Below are positions 52,433-60,783 of a stretch of DNA of 64,000 nt, piece after piece. Source of the DNA: UBA2767 sp965228625 (GTDB taxonomy: Bacteria; Pseudomonadota; Alphaproteobacteria; Rhizobiales; Methyloligellaceae); the NCBI GenBank assembly GCA_965228625.1, contig OZ245829.1, positions 310,001 through 374,000 on the forward strand, written 5' to 3'. Position numbers and translations under genes: made by a program. How positions within the stretch are numbered: the first letter of the stretch is position 1; each line of letters begins with the position of its first letter. Below the pieces are notes generated by a model. The model ran no database searches and was not told where the DNA came from. It saw nothing but the letters and a program-made list of their open reading frames with translations.

Positions 52433-53107
52433 CTACCTGCCACGCACGACAAGATGCGGATGACCATATCCGGTGAGCCGTGAAAGATCGATATCAAGCT
52501 CTTCCGGCCGCGGCACCTCCGCGCCCGACGGGAACAGCTTCGCAAGTTCAGTTGCGAAGGTTTCGGAGTCTTGAGCGGATTGCAGCAAGGGGAACAGCGG
52601 GTCGCCCTCCGGACCCTGACGCGGGTTCGCGCCGATCATGAACGGCATGACTGAGACGATGCGCTCGCCTTCCAGCGCCACGTTGATGGAGAGATGATGC
52701 CCTTCAAACCGCAGCGCCCATTCTCCCGCGCCCGGCTCACCGTAAATCGCCAGCGCGTAGCCGTCCGGATCGCGATAGTCGGGCCGTCCTTCAAGACGGG
52801 CGAGCTCTGCTTCGCGCTCCCGCACGGCCTTGACGATTGCAAGCCCCTTCTCGCTGAGCACGCTGCGGAGCACATCATACGCCGCGGCGCGGGTCTCGCC
52901 ATCCATGTCACGCAGCATCACGCCGCCGCGGGAACCGGGCGTCAGCCGGGATTGTTTCCGGTCCGGCGCGTCCAACGGCAATAGCGCTGTGCGCTCATCT
53001 GCGCTCAGTGTGTCCGTGAACGCCTTTGTGGCCTGCGGCGGTGTCAACGCCAGCGCGGGGGATGTGAGGGCCATGATGGCCAACAATGCAAATGCCTTGA
53101 TGATCAT
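52433..53107 (-). CDS. DUF3500-like secreted protein
   Basis: A 224-residue precursor with a signal peptide (about 1-20, ALA site near ALALTP). The mature protein carries the DUF3500 blocks LSADERTALLPLDAPDRKQSR, YDVLRSVLSEKGLAIV and FEGHHLSINVALEG. Full-length DUF3500 proteins are usually longer (over 300 residues), so the C-terminal part may be missing or this is a short form; I saw no frameshift. Function unknown; members are often secreted or lipoprotein-like. Confidence 0.78.
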   Translation of the reverse strand: MIIKAFALLAIMALTSPALALTPPQATKAFTDTLSADERTALLPLDAPDRKQSRLTPGSRGGVMLRDMDGETRAAAYDVLRSVLSEKGLAIVKAVREREAELARLEGRPDYRDPDGYALAIYGEPGAGEWALRFEGHHLSINVALEGERIVSVMPFMIGANPRQGPEGDPLFPLLQSAQDSETFATELAKLFPSGAEVPRPEELDIDLSRLTGYGHPHLVVRGR

Positions 53108-53283
53108 GTCAATTCAACCTCCCCGACAACACGCCGAGACCGGCGCATGACCGGCCTTCCTATTCGAATGTTCGCCCGAAGTCTGGCAGTCATTGCGTGT
53201 ACCGTTGTTACGGGCCGCACATGGCATCGGATTGGCAAACGGCGCGGATCCCTGCCTTAATAGGAGATCGAAAGGACACGACA

Positions 53284-54138
53284 ATGGCTGATGTAACCCC
53301 GCGAGCGCGCGACCTGAATTTGGACTGGGGCGGCGTCGGCGGCCGCAACTGGGTCGAGGCGCAGGATCTCCTCGACCAGGTTTTCGGTCCGCTTGAAGAA
53401 CACCTTGTCGCGCCGCTCGTCTCCGGATCGTCGGCGCGCGTGCTGGATGTGGGCTGCGGCACCGGCGGAACCACCCTCGCCGCCGCTCGGAGGCTGGGCG
53501 CTGGCGGGACCAGTGTCGGTATCGACCTCTCGGACCCAATGATCACGGCGGCACGCGCGCGGGCCGAAGAGCACGGGGCCGCGGCCGACTTCATACAGGC
53601 CGACGCACAGGCGCATGATTTCAATCCAGGGAGCTTCGATCTGATCATTTCGCGCTTCGGCGTCATGTTCTTCGAGGATTTCGTTCAGGCCTTCATCAAC
53701 CTGCGACGCGCGGCCACCACGGGCGCAGAGTTGCGTGTCATTGCCTGGCGCAGTGCGGCAGAGAACCCGTTCATGACGACCGCGGAACGCGCCGCGGGAC
53801 ACCTTCTCCCGAACCTGCCCGCGCGCGGACAACCGGGCGGGCCCGGTCAGTTCGCCTTCGCCGACCACGGGCACGTGCATGGCATTCTCGAGGCAAGCGG
53901 GTGGGGCAACATCGACATCCGCCCCGTGGATTTCGACTGTGCTCTCCCGGAAAGCGAGCTCGAACGGTACATTTCGCTGCTCGGCCCGATCGGCCGCGTC
54001 CTGCACGAGGCGGACGATGACACGCGCACACAGGTGATCAAGCTGGCCAGTGCGGCGTTTCAGCCCTTCATAGACGGCGCCAGCGTTCGGTTTACCGCCG
54101 CGTGCTGGCTTATTGGAGCCCGAAACGTGGCCGTGTAG
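53284..54138 (+). CDS. Class I SAM-dependent methyltransferase (UbiE/COQ5-like)
   Basis: A 284-residue methyltransferase. Motif I VLDVGCGTGGTT (about 56-67) binds S-adenosylmethionine, followed by GIDLSDPMI (motif II) and FIQADAQAHDF (motif III region). The substrate is not indicated. ATG 53284 lies nine bases after AAGGA; the longer frame from 53197 lacks a ribosome-binding site. It converges with the EamA gene. Confidence 0.92.
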   Translation: MADVTPRARDLNLDWGGVGGRNWVEAQDLLDQVFGPLEEHLVAPLVSGSSARVLDVGCGTGGTTLAAARRLGAGGTSVGIDLSDPMITAARARAEEHGAAADFIQADAQAHDFNPGSFDLIISRFGVMFFEDFVQAFINLRRAATTGAELRVIAWRSAAENPFMTTAERAAGHLLPNLPARGQPGGPGQFAFADHGHVHGILEASGWGNIDIRPVDFDCALPESELERYISLLGPIGRVLHEADDDTRTQVIKLASAAFQPFIDGASVRFTAACWLIGARNVAV

Positions 54139-54169
54139 CACTGGTTGGTCCGCCTGCGGCGAAGGCGTT

Positions 54170-55015
54170 TCATCTGTTGGAACGGCTCAGCATGAGGCCG
54201 AGAGTCACAAGGCCTGCCGAAATGAAACGCCAGACGCCGAAACCCTCCTTGAGGATGAAGGTCGAGATCAGTGCCGCGAACAGCACGCTCGTCTCTCGCA
54301 GGGCGGACACCATCCCCATCGGCGCCAGAGCAAGCGCCCATATAATGATCCAGTAGGCGCCAACCTGCATGACCCCTCCGGCAAATCCGCTGGCCAGATT
54401 GTTCTGCGCCACGCGCCAGACCGAGCGCCCTTTCCATGCGAGCGCAATGGCGAACGTCAACAAACCATCGCCAATGGTCAGCCACACCGCAAATCCGAGA
54501 ATTGAACCCGCCTGCCGGGCGCCGAGGCCGTCAACTACAGTGTAGGATGCGATGCAAACGCCTGTGGCAAGAGCGAACAGGACGGCCTTACGGTTGATGC
54601 TCGTGGCCGACGTCCTGTCGAAGGTCAGGGTCATGACACCCACGGCGAGGCAGATAACACCTATCATCGCGAGAGGCGGAATATACTCGCCGGCAAATAC
54701 GACCGCTCCGAATGTTACGAGCAAGGGCGCGGAGCCGCGCGCGATAGGATAGACTTGGCCCAGATCACCGTGATCGTACGCGATGGGCAGAAAGAAATGA
54801 TATGCGGTGTGCAGCAGGATGGTCAGCGCCAATAGGGGCCAGCTTGCCGGGTCGGGACTGTCGACGAAAAACAGAAATGGCAGCGAGAACAGGCTGCCCG
54901 ACAGGGTCACAAAGGCCATGACGGCGACGCGGTCGCCGCTGATCTTTATCAGCGTGTTCCACCCTGCATGCAGGGCAGCGGCCAGCAAAACCAATGCGGC
55001 GATTTCGATGCTCAT
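54170..55015 (-). CDS. EamA-family (DMT superfamily) transporter
   Basis: A 281-residue permease with ten hydrophobic helices in two halves (about 1-140 and 145-280). Distinctive segments are ALHAGWNTLIKISGD at helix 1 and ALRETSVLFAALISTFILKEGF at helix 9, typical of the EamA group near yeast-like phosphonate and amino-acid exporters. Substrate unknown. Between it and the ArsR regulator (55163) lies a 147-base gap with no gene. Confidence 0.9.
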   Translation of the reverse strand: MSIEIAALVLLAAALHAGWNTLIKISGDRVAVMAFVTLSGSLFSLPFLFFVDSPDPASWPLLALTILLHTAYHFFLPIAYDHGDLGQVYPIARGSAPLLVTFGAVVFAGEYIPPLAMIGVICLAVGVMTLTFDRTSATSINRKAVLFALATGVCIASYTVVDGLGARQAGSILGFAVWLTIGDGLLTFAIALAWKGRSVWRVAQNNLASGFAGGVMQVGAYWIIIWALALAPMGMVSALRETSVLFAALISTFILKEGFGVWRFISAGLVTLGLMLSRSNR

Positions 55016-55162
55016 CTGTATGCGGTATTCATGAAGCGCCCCGATGCCGCCGTTCAGACGGTCGTTACACCTTATTCCTCGGGAGAACGCGAAGATAGTC
55101 TTCCAGGAATCTGCGACAACGCAGCCTGCTGGCCGATCACCGCCCGGGCCTGATGGTCAATC

Positions 55163-55492
55163 TCAACAGCATGTCCCAGGCCCAACGCAGCACTGGCGAA
55201 TGTCCGGGTGGTTGTCACAGCAATCGTTGAGAAGGAACGACATCAGGTTCCCGAGCCTGCCGATGTTCGCACGATAGATGACGTTGCGGGATTGGCGCTC
55301 GGACGTCACCGCACCGGCATGTTCCAGCGCCGACAGGTGGAACGACGCGCGCGACGAGGCCGCCTTGACTTCTCTGCTGATCTCCCCCGCCGTCGCGCCG
55401 TCTTCACCGCGCCGCACCAGATAGCGAACGATCCGGAGCCGCGTTTCCTGCGACAAGGCATGCAGCATATCGAGAACCTGATGCTCTTGCAT
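55163..55492 (-). CDS. ArsR-family regulator with CC-rich C-terminus
   Basis: A 109-residue winged-helix repressor (about 1-90; REVKAASSRASFHLSALEHAGAV recognition region). Paired cysteines lie at 91-92, 101-102 and 108-109, forming a metal or metalloid binding tail unlike the CVC motif of classic ArsR. It is divergent from a GST that also has a Cys-rich tail, across a TTCAA dyad, so it likely represses that gene until a thiophilic metal, arsenical or electrophile binds. Confidence 0.9.
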   Translation of the reverse strand: MQEHQVLDMLHALSQETRLRIVRYLVRRGEDGATAGEISREVKAASSRASFHLSALEHAGAVTSERQSRNVIYRANIGRLGNLMSFLLNDCCDNHPDIRQCCVGPGTCC

Positions 55493-55494
55493 AT

Positions 55495-55517
55495 TTCAAC
55501 GTCTCTTGAATTGTTGA
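55495..55517. promoter_or_regulatory. ArsR-type operator between regulator and GST
   Basis: TTCAA (55495-55499) and TTGAA (55506-55510) form a perfect inverted repeat around six bases; TTGAA recurs at 55513-55517. It overlaps the regulator start region and lies about 80 bases before the GST start. Confidence 0.65.
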
Positions 55518-55591
55518 ATTGATGACTGTATACGCGTCATCACGTTTGCCATCAACCCCCGCGACGGCCCGCGGCAACAGGCCCGAGGCCC

Positions 55592-56293
55592 ATGAAAGTC
55601 GTCAGTTTCAAGATTTGTCCCTTCGTGCAGCGCGTCACGGCATTGCTCGAGGCGAAGAGCATTCCCTACGAGATCGAGTACATCTCGCTGAAGGACAAAC
55701 CGCAGTGGTTCCTGGATATCTCCCCTCACGGGCAGGTTCCGGTATTGATCACGGAGAACGGCACGGCGCTGTTCGAGTCCGACGCGATCTCCGAATATCT
55801 GGAGGACGCCTACCCCGCCCTTGAGCCGGACCTCTCGCCGGAAGACCGGGCGATCAACCGCGCCTGGAGCTATCTGGCGTCGAAGCACTACCTGGTACAG
55901 TGTGGCGCTCAACGCAGCCCGGACGCTGACGTGCTGGCGGAGCGCAGCGCGAAACTCGGCAAGGCGTTCGACCGGATCGAGAAGAAACTCGGGCAAACCC
56001 GATTTTTCAACGGGCGCACGCCGGGTATCGTCGACATTGCTTGGCTGCCCCTTCTCCACCGCGCCGATATTATCGCGCGCCGTGCCTGCTACGATTTCCT
56101 CGGCAATCGGCCTGAGCTGAAAAACTGGCAGCGGGCCCTGCTCTCCACCGGACTGGCGGAGAGATCCGTCGCACCGGACTTCGAAGACGTCTTCTCGGCC
56201 TTTTATCTGTCGGACCAGACGTTCCTCGGCAAGGGGTGCGCGGTTAAGGATTGCGCCTTCAGCGAGGCCTGCCCGACCGACGCCTGCGGCTGA
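55592..56293 (+). CDS. Glutathione S-transferase with Cys-rich C-terminal tail
   Basis: A 233-residue enzyme. The thioredoxin-like domain (1-78) has CPFVQRV with Cys9 at the active site, as in Beta/Omega-type GSTs that form mixed disulfides with glutathione, and the cis-Pro strand GQVPVLI. The helical domain (about 85-210) ends with the tail C216, C221, C227, C232 (spacing C-x4-C-x5-C-x4-C), which is not part of the GST fold and could bind a metal or metalloid. It is divergent from an ArsR regulator that also has a Cys tail. A metal or arsenic detoxification role is inferred. Confidence 0.9.
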   Translation: MKVVSFKICPFVQRVTALLEAKSIPYEIEYISLKDKPQWFLDISPHGQVPVLITENGTALFESDAISEYLEDAYPALEPDLSPEDRAINRAWSYLASKHYLVQCGAQRSPDADVLAERSAKLGKAFDRIEKKLGQTRFFNGRTPGIVDIAWLPLLHRADIIARRACYDFLGNRPELKNWQRALLSTGLAERSVAPDFEDVFSAFYLSDQTFLGKGCAVKDCAFSEACPTDACG

Positions 56294-56369
56294 TCCCGGA
56301 TTACAGTCTGCCCCGCAGCGCGCTTCATCGATTGACATCGCGCGCAATCCCGCGTGATTTGCGGACGCC

Positions 56370-57473
56370 ATGACCACCCCGGACACGCACATCGAGAACA
56401 TCGTTGTCGGCGCCGGCCTTTCCGGCCTCGCGGCGGCTCTGTTGCTCGCCGAAGCGGGCCGGCAGGTGCGTGTGCTCGAGGCGCATGACAAACCCGGCGG
56501 GCGCATCCGTTCGGTGTTCGACGACAAGACCGGAGACTACGTGGCCGACCTTGGGCCCACCTGGATCTGGCCCGGATATCAGCCGGTGATTGCCCGCTGG
56601 CTGGAGAAGCTCGATCTGCAGACGTTCCCGCATTTCGACGCGGGCAAGGCGGTCGTCGAATTCGGCGCCGAGGCCACGCCGGAGTATCACGTCATTCCCG
56701 GGCAGGAAGGCAATGAACGGGTCGTCGGCGGGTCGCAGGCATTGATCGACGTGCTCGCGGCGCGTCTGCCCGACGGTGCGCTTCGGACGAACGCGCCCGT
56801 CCGGACGGTGACGGTGAGCGATCCGGGCGTGGAACTGGAGCTTGCGCACGAAACCTCGCCGACACTGACCTGCGACCGTGTGATCATTGCCACCCCGCCG
56901 CGCGTCGCTGCCTTCGGCATCACCTGGACGCCCGGCCTTCCCGCCCCTCTCGCCGAAGCGCTCATGGAGACGCCTACCTGGATGGCGCCCCATGCCAAGG
57001 CCGCGATTGTGTATGACACGCCTTTCTGGCGCGACATGGGTCTCTCGGGCCGTATCGCCAGCCGTGCTGGCCCCGTCGTGGAGGGGCACGACCATGTCGG
57101 CCCCGACGGATCGCCCGCCGCGCTGTGGGGCTTCATCGGGTGGCCGCACCAGATGCGCGAGGAACTGCGCGAGGACCTTGGAACAGAAATCCGCAAGCAG
57201 CTCACGCGCTGTTTCGGCGCCGACAGTCCCGAGCCGCGCGCCATTCACATCGAGGACTGGGCCTTGGACCCGCGCGTCTCCACATCCTCCGACCTCAACG
57301 GTCCTATGGCGCACCCGGAGGTCCGGCCGGACGTGTTGCGCGAACCGTACGGGAATTCCCGCGTATGGTTTGCCGGTTCAGAAACCGCGCGGATCAGCCC
57401 CGGCCTCATAGAGGGCGCCTTCGACGCGGCCGAGCGGACAGTCGGCGGAATTCTGCAGTCAATGGAGCAATGA
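56370..57473 (+). CDS. FAD-dependent amine oxidase family protein
   Basis: A 367-residue flavoprotein with VVGAGLSGLAAALLLAEAG (about 11-29), KPGGRIRS and the C-terminal flavin segment WFAGSETARISPGLIEGAFDAAERT (about 334-358, cited in part). It is shorter than monoamine oxidase (about 450-500), with a reduced substrate domain. Such enzymes oxidise amines to imines and make H2O2. It overlaps the RidA gene by four bases and both are followed by a VOC gene, which fits a pathway where the reactive imine is hydrolysed next. Confidence 0.9.
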   Translation: MTTPDTHIENIVVGAGLSGLAAALLLAEAGRQVRVLEAHDKPGGRIRSVFDDKTGDYVADLGPTWIWPGYQPVIARWLEKLDLQTFPHFDAGKAVVEFGAEATPEYHVIPGQEGNERVVGGSQALIDVLAARLPDGALRTNAPVRTVTVSDPGVELELAHETSPTLTCDRVIIATPPRVAAFGITWTPGLPAPLAEALMETPTWMAPHAKAAIVYDTPFWRDMGLSGRIASRAGPVVEGHDHVGPDGSPAALWGFIGWPHQMREELREDLGTEIRKQLTRCFGADSPEPRAIHIEDWALDPRVSTSSDLNGPMAHPEVRPDVLREPYGNSRVWFAGSETARISPGLIEGAFDAAERTVGGILQSMEQ

Positions 57474-57874
57474 AGATGGCCGCTTTGAAGATCCACACCC
57501 TGAACGACGAAATCTGCCCCCACACCAACAACGCGGCCCACGGCGTGGAGATTCCGCCCGGCGCCCGGGTCCTCTACACCAACGGCCAGGTTGGCGCCCG
57601 GCCCGACCGTTCGGTGCCCGACGACCCGGCCGAACAGGTCGAGGTCATCTTCGAGCGGCTCGAGACCATTCTGACCGCATCCGGCATGTATTTCCGTGAT
57701 GTCGTGAAATTCACCGTCTATGTGACCGACAAGCGTATTCTCGACCACTATCAACGCATCAGCCAGCGCGTCCTGGCGGGGCATAATCCGGCGGCAACCT
57801 TGTTGATCGTCCCCGGTTTCCCGCGCGCCGGCATTCAGGTGGAAATCGAAGCCATCGCGGCCAGGGTCGATTGA
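57470..57874 (+). CDS. RidA-family enamine/imine deaminase
   Basis: A 134-residue trimeric protein of the YjgF/RidA family. The strand VLYTNGQVGARPD (about 34-46) and the catalytic Arg in PRAGIQVEIEAIA (about 119-131) are present. RidA hydrolyses reactive 2-imino acids. The ATGA overlap with the amine oxidase stop indicates coupled synthesis; ATG 57476 is the alternative. It probably clears the imine made by the oxidase. Confidence 0.93.
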   Translation: MKMAALKIHTLNDEICPHTNNAAHGVEIPPGARVLYTNGQVGARPDRSVPDDPAEQVEVIFERLETILTASGMYFRDVVKFTVYVTDKRILDHYQRISQRVLAGHNPAATLLIVPGFPRAGIQVEIEAIAARVD

Positions 57875-57916
57875 GGCCGGCGTTTTCGTTTTGTCGACTG
57901 TCCAGGAGGACACCCC

Positions 57917-58270
57917 ATGACTGTGAAGCGGATCGTCTGCAATCTGGCAGCCGACGACGTCCCTGCCCTGCGGGACTTCTACAAGGACCTGTTCGGCCTC
58001 GACGTCGTCATGGATCTCGGCTGGATCGTCACCCTTGCATCGAGCGAAACGGCGCCGGCGCAGATCAGCATCGCGTCCGAAGGTGGCTCGGGCACGCCCG
58101 TGCCGGACCTTTCCATCGAAGTCGACGACGTTGATGCGGTGCATGCACGTGCGCAGTCACTGGGCCACGAGATCGCGTATGCGTTGACCGACGAGCCGTG
58201 GGGTGTACGCCGCTTCTATGTGCGCGACCCGGCCGGAAGACTGCTCAACATTTTGAGGCACACACCCTGA
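57917..58270 (+). CDS. VOC-family glyoxalase/bleomycin-resistance-like protein
   Basis: A 117-residue protein. Metal-ligand strands are seen in KRIVCNLAADDVPALRDFY and RFYVRDPAGRLLNILRH, but the first His ligand position reads C-N and the last Glu ligand reads N, so the metal site may be absent; it may be a binding or structural protein. It is the third gene of the amine oxidase-RidA cluster, 42 bases after RidA, with AGGAGG upstream. Confidence 0.9.
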   Translation: MTVKRIVCNLAADDVPALRDFYKDLFGLDVVMDLGWIVTLASSETAPAQISIASEGGSGTPVPDLSIEVDDVDAVHARAQSLGHEIAYALTDEPWGVRRFYVRDPAGRLLNILRHTP

Positions 58271-58350
58271 AGCCAAGAGCCTGTTCTCATTCACTTTTTC
58301 TCCCGCTACCGAAAAAGATGTTGGGCCAGATGCCGAGAAAATTGTAACGA

Positions 58351-58388
58351 TTACCGAATTAACGGTTGATTATTACCGAATACTCGGT
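58351..58388. promoter_or_regulatory. Orphan palindromic operator
   Basis: TTACCGAAT occurs at 58351-58359 and 58373-58381, and ACCGA-ATAC-TCGGT (58375-58388) is an inverted repeat with perfect five-base arms. It looks like a TetR or MarR-type operator in AT-rich DNA. No regulator gene and no start codon lie nearby, so the target may have been lost or displaced. Confidence 0.5.
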
Positions 58389-58708
58389 ATTCTACAGGGA
58401 ATCGCGCCTCCCTTGACCCGGTCGAGTGCGCGGTTGCCGGACCGCCGGGCTGACAGGCGGACGCCGGCCGCCTTCGGGCCCGCCGATGCCGACGCCCCCT
58501 CCGTTGGCGCGCGGGCCCCACGCTCTCTGAGGCGGTGCGACGGATGCTCCTCCCAAGCGAGCATCGCGTCCCCGGTCCGGCCGCTCGCGCTCCTCCCCAC
58601 GGCGCCGGACCGGGGACACCTCTTTCTCACGCGAGGGGACGGAACGGCGCCCGTGCCCGACCCCGAACCAAAGATCTGAATTCCCGGACCGTGTGCGCCG
58701 CAGGCGCA
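58389..58708. other. GC-rich non-coding stretch between operator and repeat
   Basis: 320 bases without a supported gene. Antisense frames here are simple-sequence products of GC-rich DNA. Sequence before 58680 (CCCGACCCCGAACC) may belong to a longer version of the interspersed repeat. Confidence 0.5.
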
Positions 58709-58776
58709 TCACGAGATCCGGGATCCAGCGCAAAAAGCGGCGAAGCCGCAACTGGATTCCCGCTTCCGCGGGAATT
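58709..58776. repeat. Interspersed intergenic repeat, copy 2
   Basis: Begins TCACGAGATCCGGGATCCAG and ends in TTCCCGC-TTCC-GCGGGAA (58757-58774), with an inner hairpin GCGGC-GAA-GCCGC. The order of blocks matches copy 1 at 39239-39308. GGATCCAG can also pair with CTGGATTCC further on, so the element folds on itself. Confidence 0.75.
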
Positions 58777-58807
58777 TCGAAAATGCAAAGAGAAGGAACG
58801 GTCACTC

Positions 58808-59182
58808 ATGAGTGAAATCTCCCACGACACAGAACTTCCCTCCACCTTGTGGAAGCAGACCGAACCTCTCTCCCTGCTCGACCGCATGTTGCTGTTTCAG
58901 CTCCGCACCCAGATGTCCCAGGAGGACCGCGACCTCACCCACCCGCACGTCATCCTGTTGTTCACGCGGGAGCAGCTTGCGGCCCGTCATACGTCCGAGG
59001 GCCGGGCGACGCTGCTGGACAAGGTCGAACGGGCTGAGGGCGCGGAAGCGCAACGCGGCCGCTCCGGCCACTGGGCCTATGACCCGGGACGGCATGAGAG
59101 GTTGGAGCGCCTGGCGACCAGCCTGAGTGCGCCGATCGCGGGCAAGAATGAAGAGAAGAAGGCGGAGGAGTTGGTCGCGTGA
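58808..59182 (+). CDS. Small protein of unknown function
   Basis: A 124-residue soluble, helical, charged protein (LLDRMLLFQLRTQMSQEDRDL; LFTREQLAARHTSEGRA). The ATG is 12 bases after AAGGA. No family recognised. It follows directly after the interspersed repeat, which may supply part of its promoter region. Confidence 0.6.
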   Translation: MSEISHDTELPSTLWKQTEPLSLLDRMLLFQLRTQMSQEDRDLTHPHVILLFTREQLAARHTSEGRATLLDKVERAEGAEAQRGRSGHWAYDPGRHERLERLATSLSAPIAGKNEEKKAEELVA

Positions 59183-59245
59183 GGCGGCGGTTGCTCTCAG
59201 GCCTCGAAAGGCACCCCGCCAACGCGGCTCAGGTCAGTTTCAGGC

Positions 59246-59455
59246 TCATTTGTTTGAGCCGCCCGTTTTCTGTTCTTCCTTGATGCGCTTCCCGACAGTG
59301 ACGCCTATAGCCAGTCCAATGGCCAGGCCCACGGCAACGCCTGTTCCCGTATCCCCCAGGGCCGCACCGAAAGCCGCTCCAAAGCAGAGGCCAAGCGCCA
59401 TGCCGAGCCCCGTGCAATGCGCGACGGGGTCCTTTATTTTTTTCGGATCAGCCAC
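59246..59455 (-). CDS. Small glycine-zipper membrane protein
   Basis: A 69-residue protein. Two hydrophobic stretches (about 14-33 and 37-54) carry repeated small residues in a GxxxG-like pattern (LGMALGLCFGAAFGAALG; GVAVGLAIGLAIGV). GTG 59455 follows GGAG by seven bases. Glycine-zipper proteins of this size pack helices in membranes; no function is known. Convergent with the preceding small gene. Confidence 0.72.
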   Translation of the reverse strand: MADPKKIKDPVAHCTGLGMALGLCFGAAFGAALGDTGTGVAVGLAIGLAIGVTVGKRIKEEQKTGGSNK

Positions 59456-59662
59456 TCTGTGTCTCCTTGAGCCGACTGTGCGTGCTGGAGGTCGCCGCTC
59501 GGGCGAAGCGGGGGAACTGATCGTCACTTCGTGGCAAGACAATGACAGGAACGATGACGGCTGAAGCGTCGTCGGCTGCACCCGCGTCGCACAATGAACA
59601 AAGGCAGATGACAGCCTCCGGTGCTTTGCCAGAGTTGCGAACGCGCAAGTAAGCAGGATCTC

Positions 59663-59851
59663 TTATATCCCGAAGAGCGCGATCAGTGTTGTTGTGTCCA
59701 GCATCACATCGCGTAGGAGACGTTGGAGATCGACGAGCGCGTCCCACTGGTCGAGCAGGCCGTACCCGCCCAGAGCGAGCACAACGCAGACTGTGCCACC
59801 GACAAGAAGCCGCCGGACAGAGAGCTTCGTGTTCGTGTCGGTCTTCCCCAT
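59663..59851 (-). CDS. Small membrane protein
   Basis: A 62-residue protein with one hydrophobic helix (about 13-32) and a C-terminal amphipathic segment ending TTTLIALFGI. A weak ribosome-binding region precedes ATG 59851. No family recognised; could be spurious, but composition is protein-like. Confidence 0.5.
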   Translation of the reverse strand: MGKTDTNTKLSVRRLLVGGTVCVVLALGGYGLLDQWDALVDLQRLLRDVMLDTTTLIALFGI

Positions 59852-59935
59852 GGGCAGAGTCTTTCTTGATAACTGCGGTTTACGTGGGAAGTGCATAGTA
59901 CCGTCGGCAGCACCGATTTTTTTCGGGGTAAGAAG

Positions 59936-60622
59936 CTACTTTGCAGACGCCTCGTGTCTGAGGCGCACTCCGCCGGTCGGCCGATTTCGTGGCACGAGCA
60001 TGGTTCTGATCAAGAGCTCGGCGATCAGCAGGTTGAGCCCCCAGGCAAAAACCATCATGCCGTCTCGGAGAGGCCCCAGTGGTTCTGTCCCAAGAGCAAT
60101 CATCCATACGATACCAAGAACCGCCTGCGTGGACGCACCTTGCCCGATTGCGTAGGCGCGGAGCATGGCGGCGCTGTGTCCCGAGACATTTCGCGACCTG
60201 ATTGCAATGACGGCCCACGCAATCAGGCCAACCATCCACAGGCTCAGCGCAATCCGCACCCAGTACAGCAGAAGACCCTGGAGTTCATCCGGAAACGCGA
60301 AGAAATGGGTCATCCAGAGACCTGTCAAAGCGCTCACGCACCCTGCCGCGGCGATTACGCGGCCGGCCGTGCGATGCATCGCCGGGTAATGGCGCCTCAT
60401 GCTCGGCAGAAATTGCAACGCACCGACGATGCAGAACAGGAAACTGCTCAGAATGTGCAATACGACAGGCAGCGGATCGGACAGGGCGCGCGGGTTTTCA
60501 GGGATGATCGCCGGGCCGCCTCCCAGTTCGATGACGCGGAACAGTCCGCCAAAAGCCGGCACAAAGGAATAGATCAGAATGATCGCGAGTAACGCCCACT
60601 CTCGCCTGCTGACGGTTTTCAT
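59936..60622 (-). CDS. DUF2306-like membrane protein
   Basis: A 228-residue inner-membrane protein with six or seven helices (about 9-25, 52-72, 85-105, 118-140, 168-186, 192-212). The block HILSSFLFCIVGALQFLPSMRRHYPAMHRTAGRV (cited as its start and end) resembles DUF2306, a family of unknown function with conserved His that may bind haem. I start at ATG 60622, six bases after AAGGGG. Divergent from the O-methyltransferase gene. Confidence 0.8.
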   Translation of the reverse strand: MKTVSRREWALLAIILIYSFVPAFGGLFRVIELGGGPAIIPENPRALSDPLPVVLHILSSFLFCIVGALQFLPSMRRHYPAMHRTAGRVIAAAGCVSALTGLWMTHFFAFPDELQGLLLYWVRIALSLWMVGLIAWAVIAIRSRNVSGHSAAMLRAYAIGQGASTQAVLGIVWMIALGTEPLGPLRDGMMVFAWGLNLLIAELLIRTMLVPRNRPTGGVRLRHEASAK

Positions 60623-60783
60623 GGTGGCCCCTTCGCTTGCGGTACGTCTCACCAAGTCAGGGGCGGTATATCCATACGCTGGCAAACAGTGAATCGCCAA
60701 AATTTGTTCATCTGCCATACGTAATTGTATGAACTGCCAGGCGACCTGCATCTCCTGTTTCCAATGCACGCGAAGAGCTCTCG

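Noticed and set aside
58373..58805. 137-codon antisense frame over the repeat region
   Set aside because: Its sequence is the translation of the interspersed repeat and GC-rich DNA, with no start signal.
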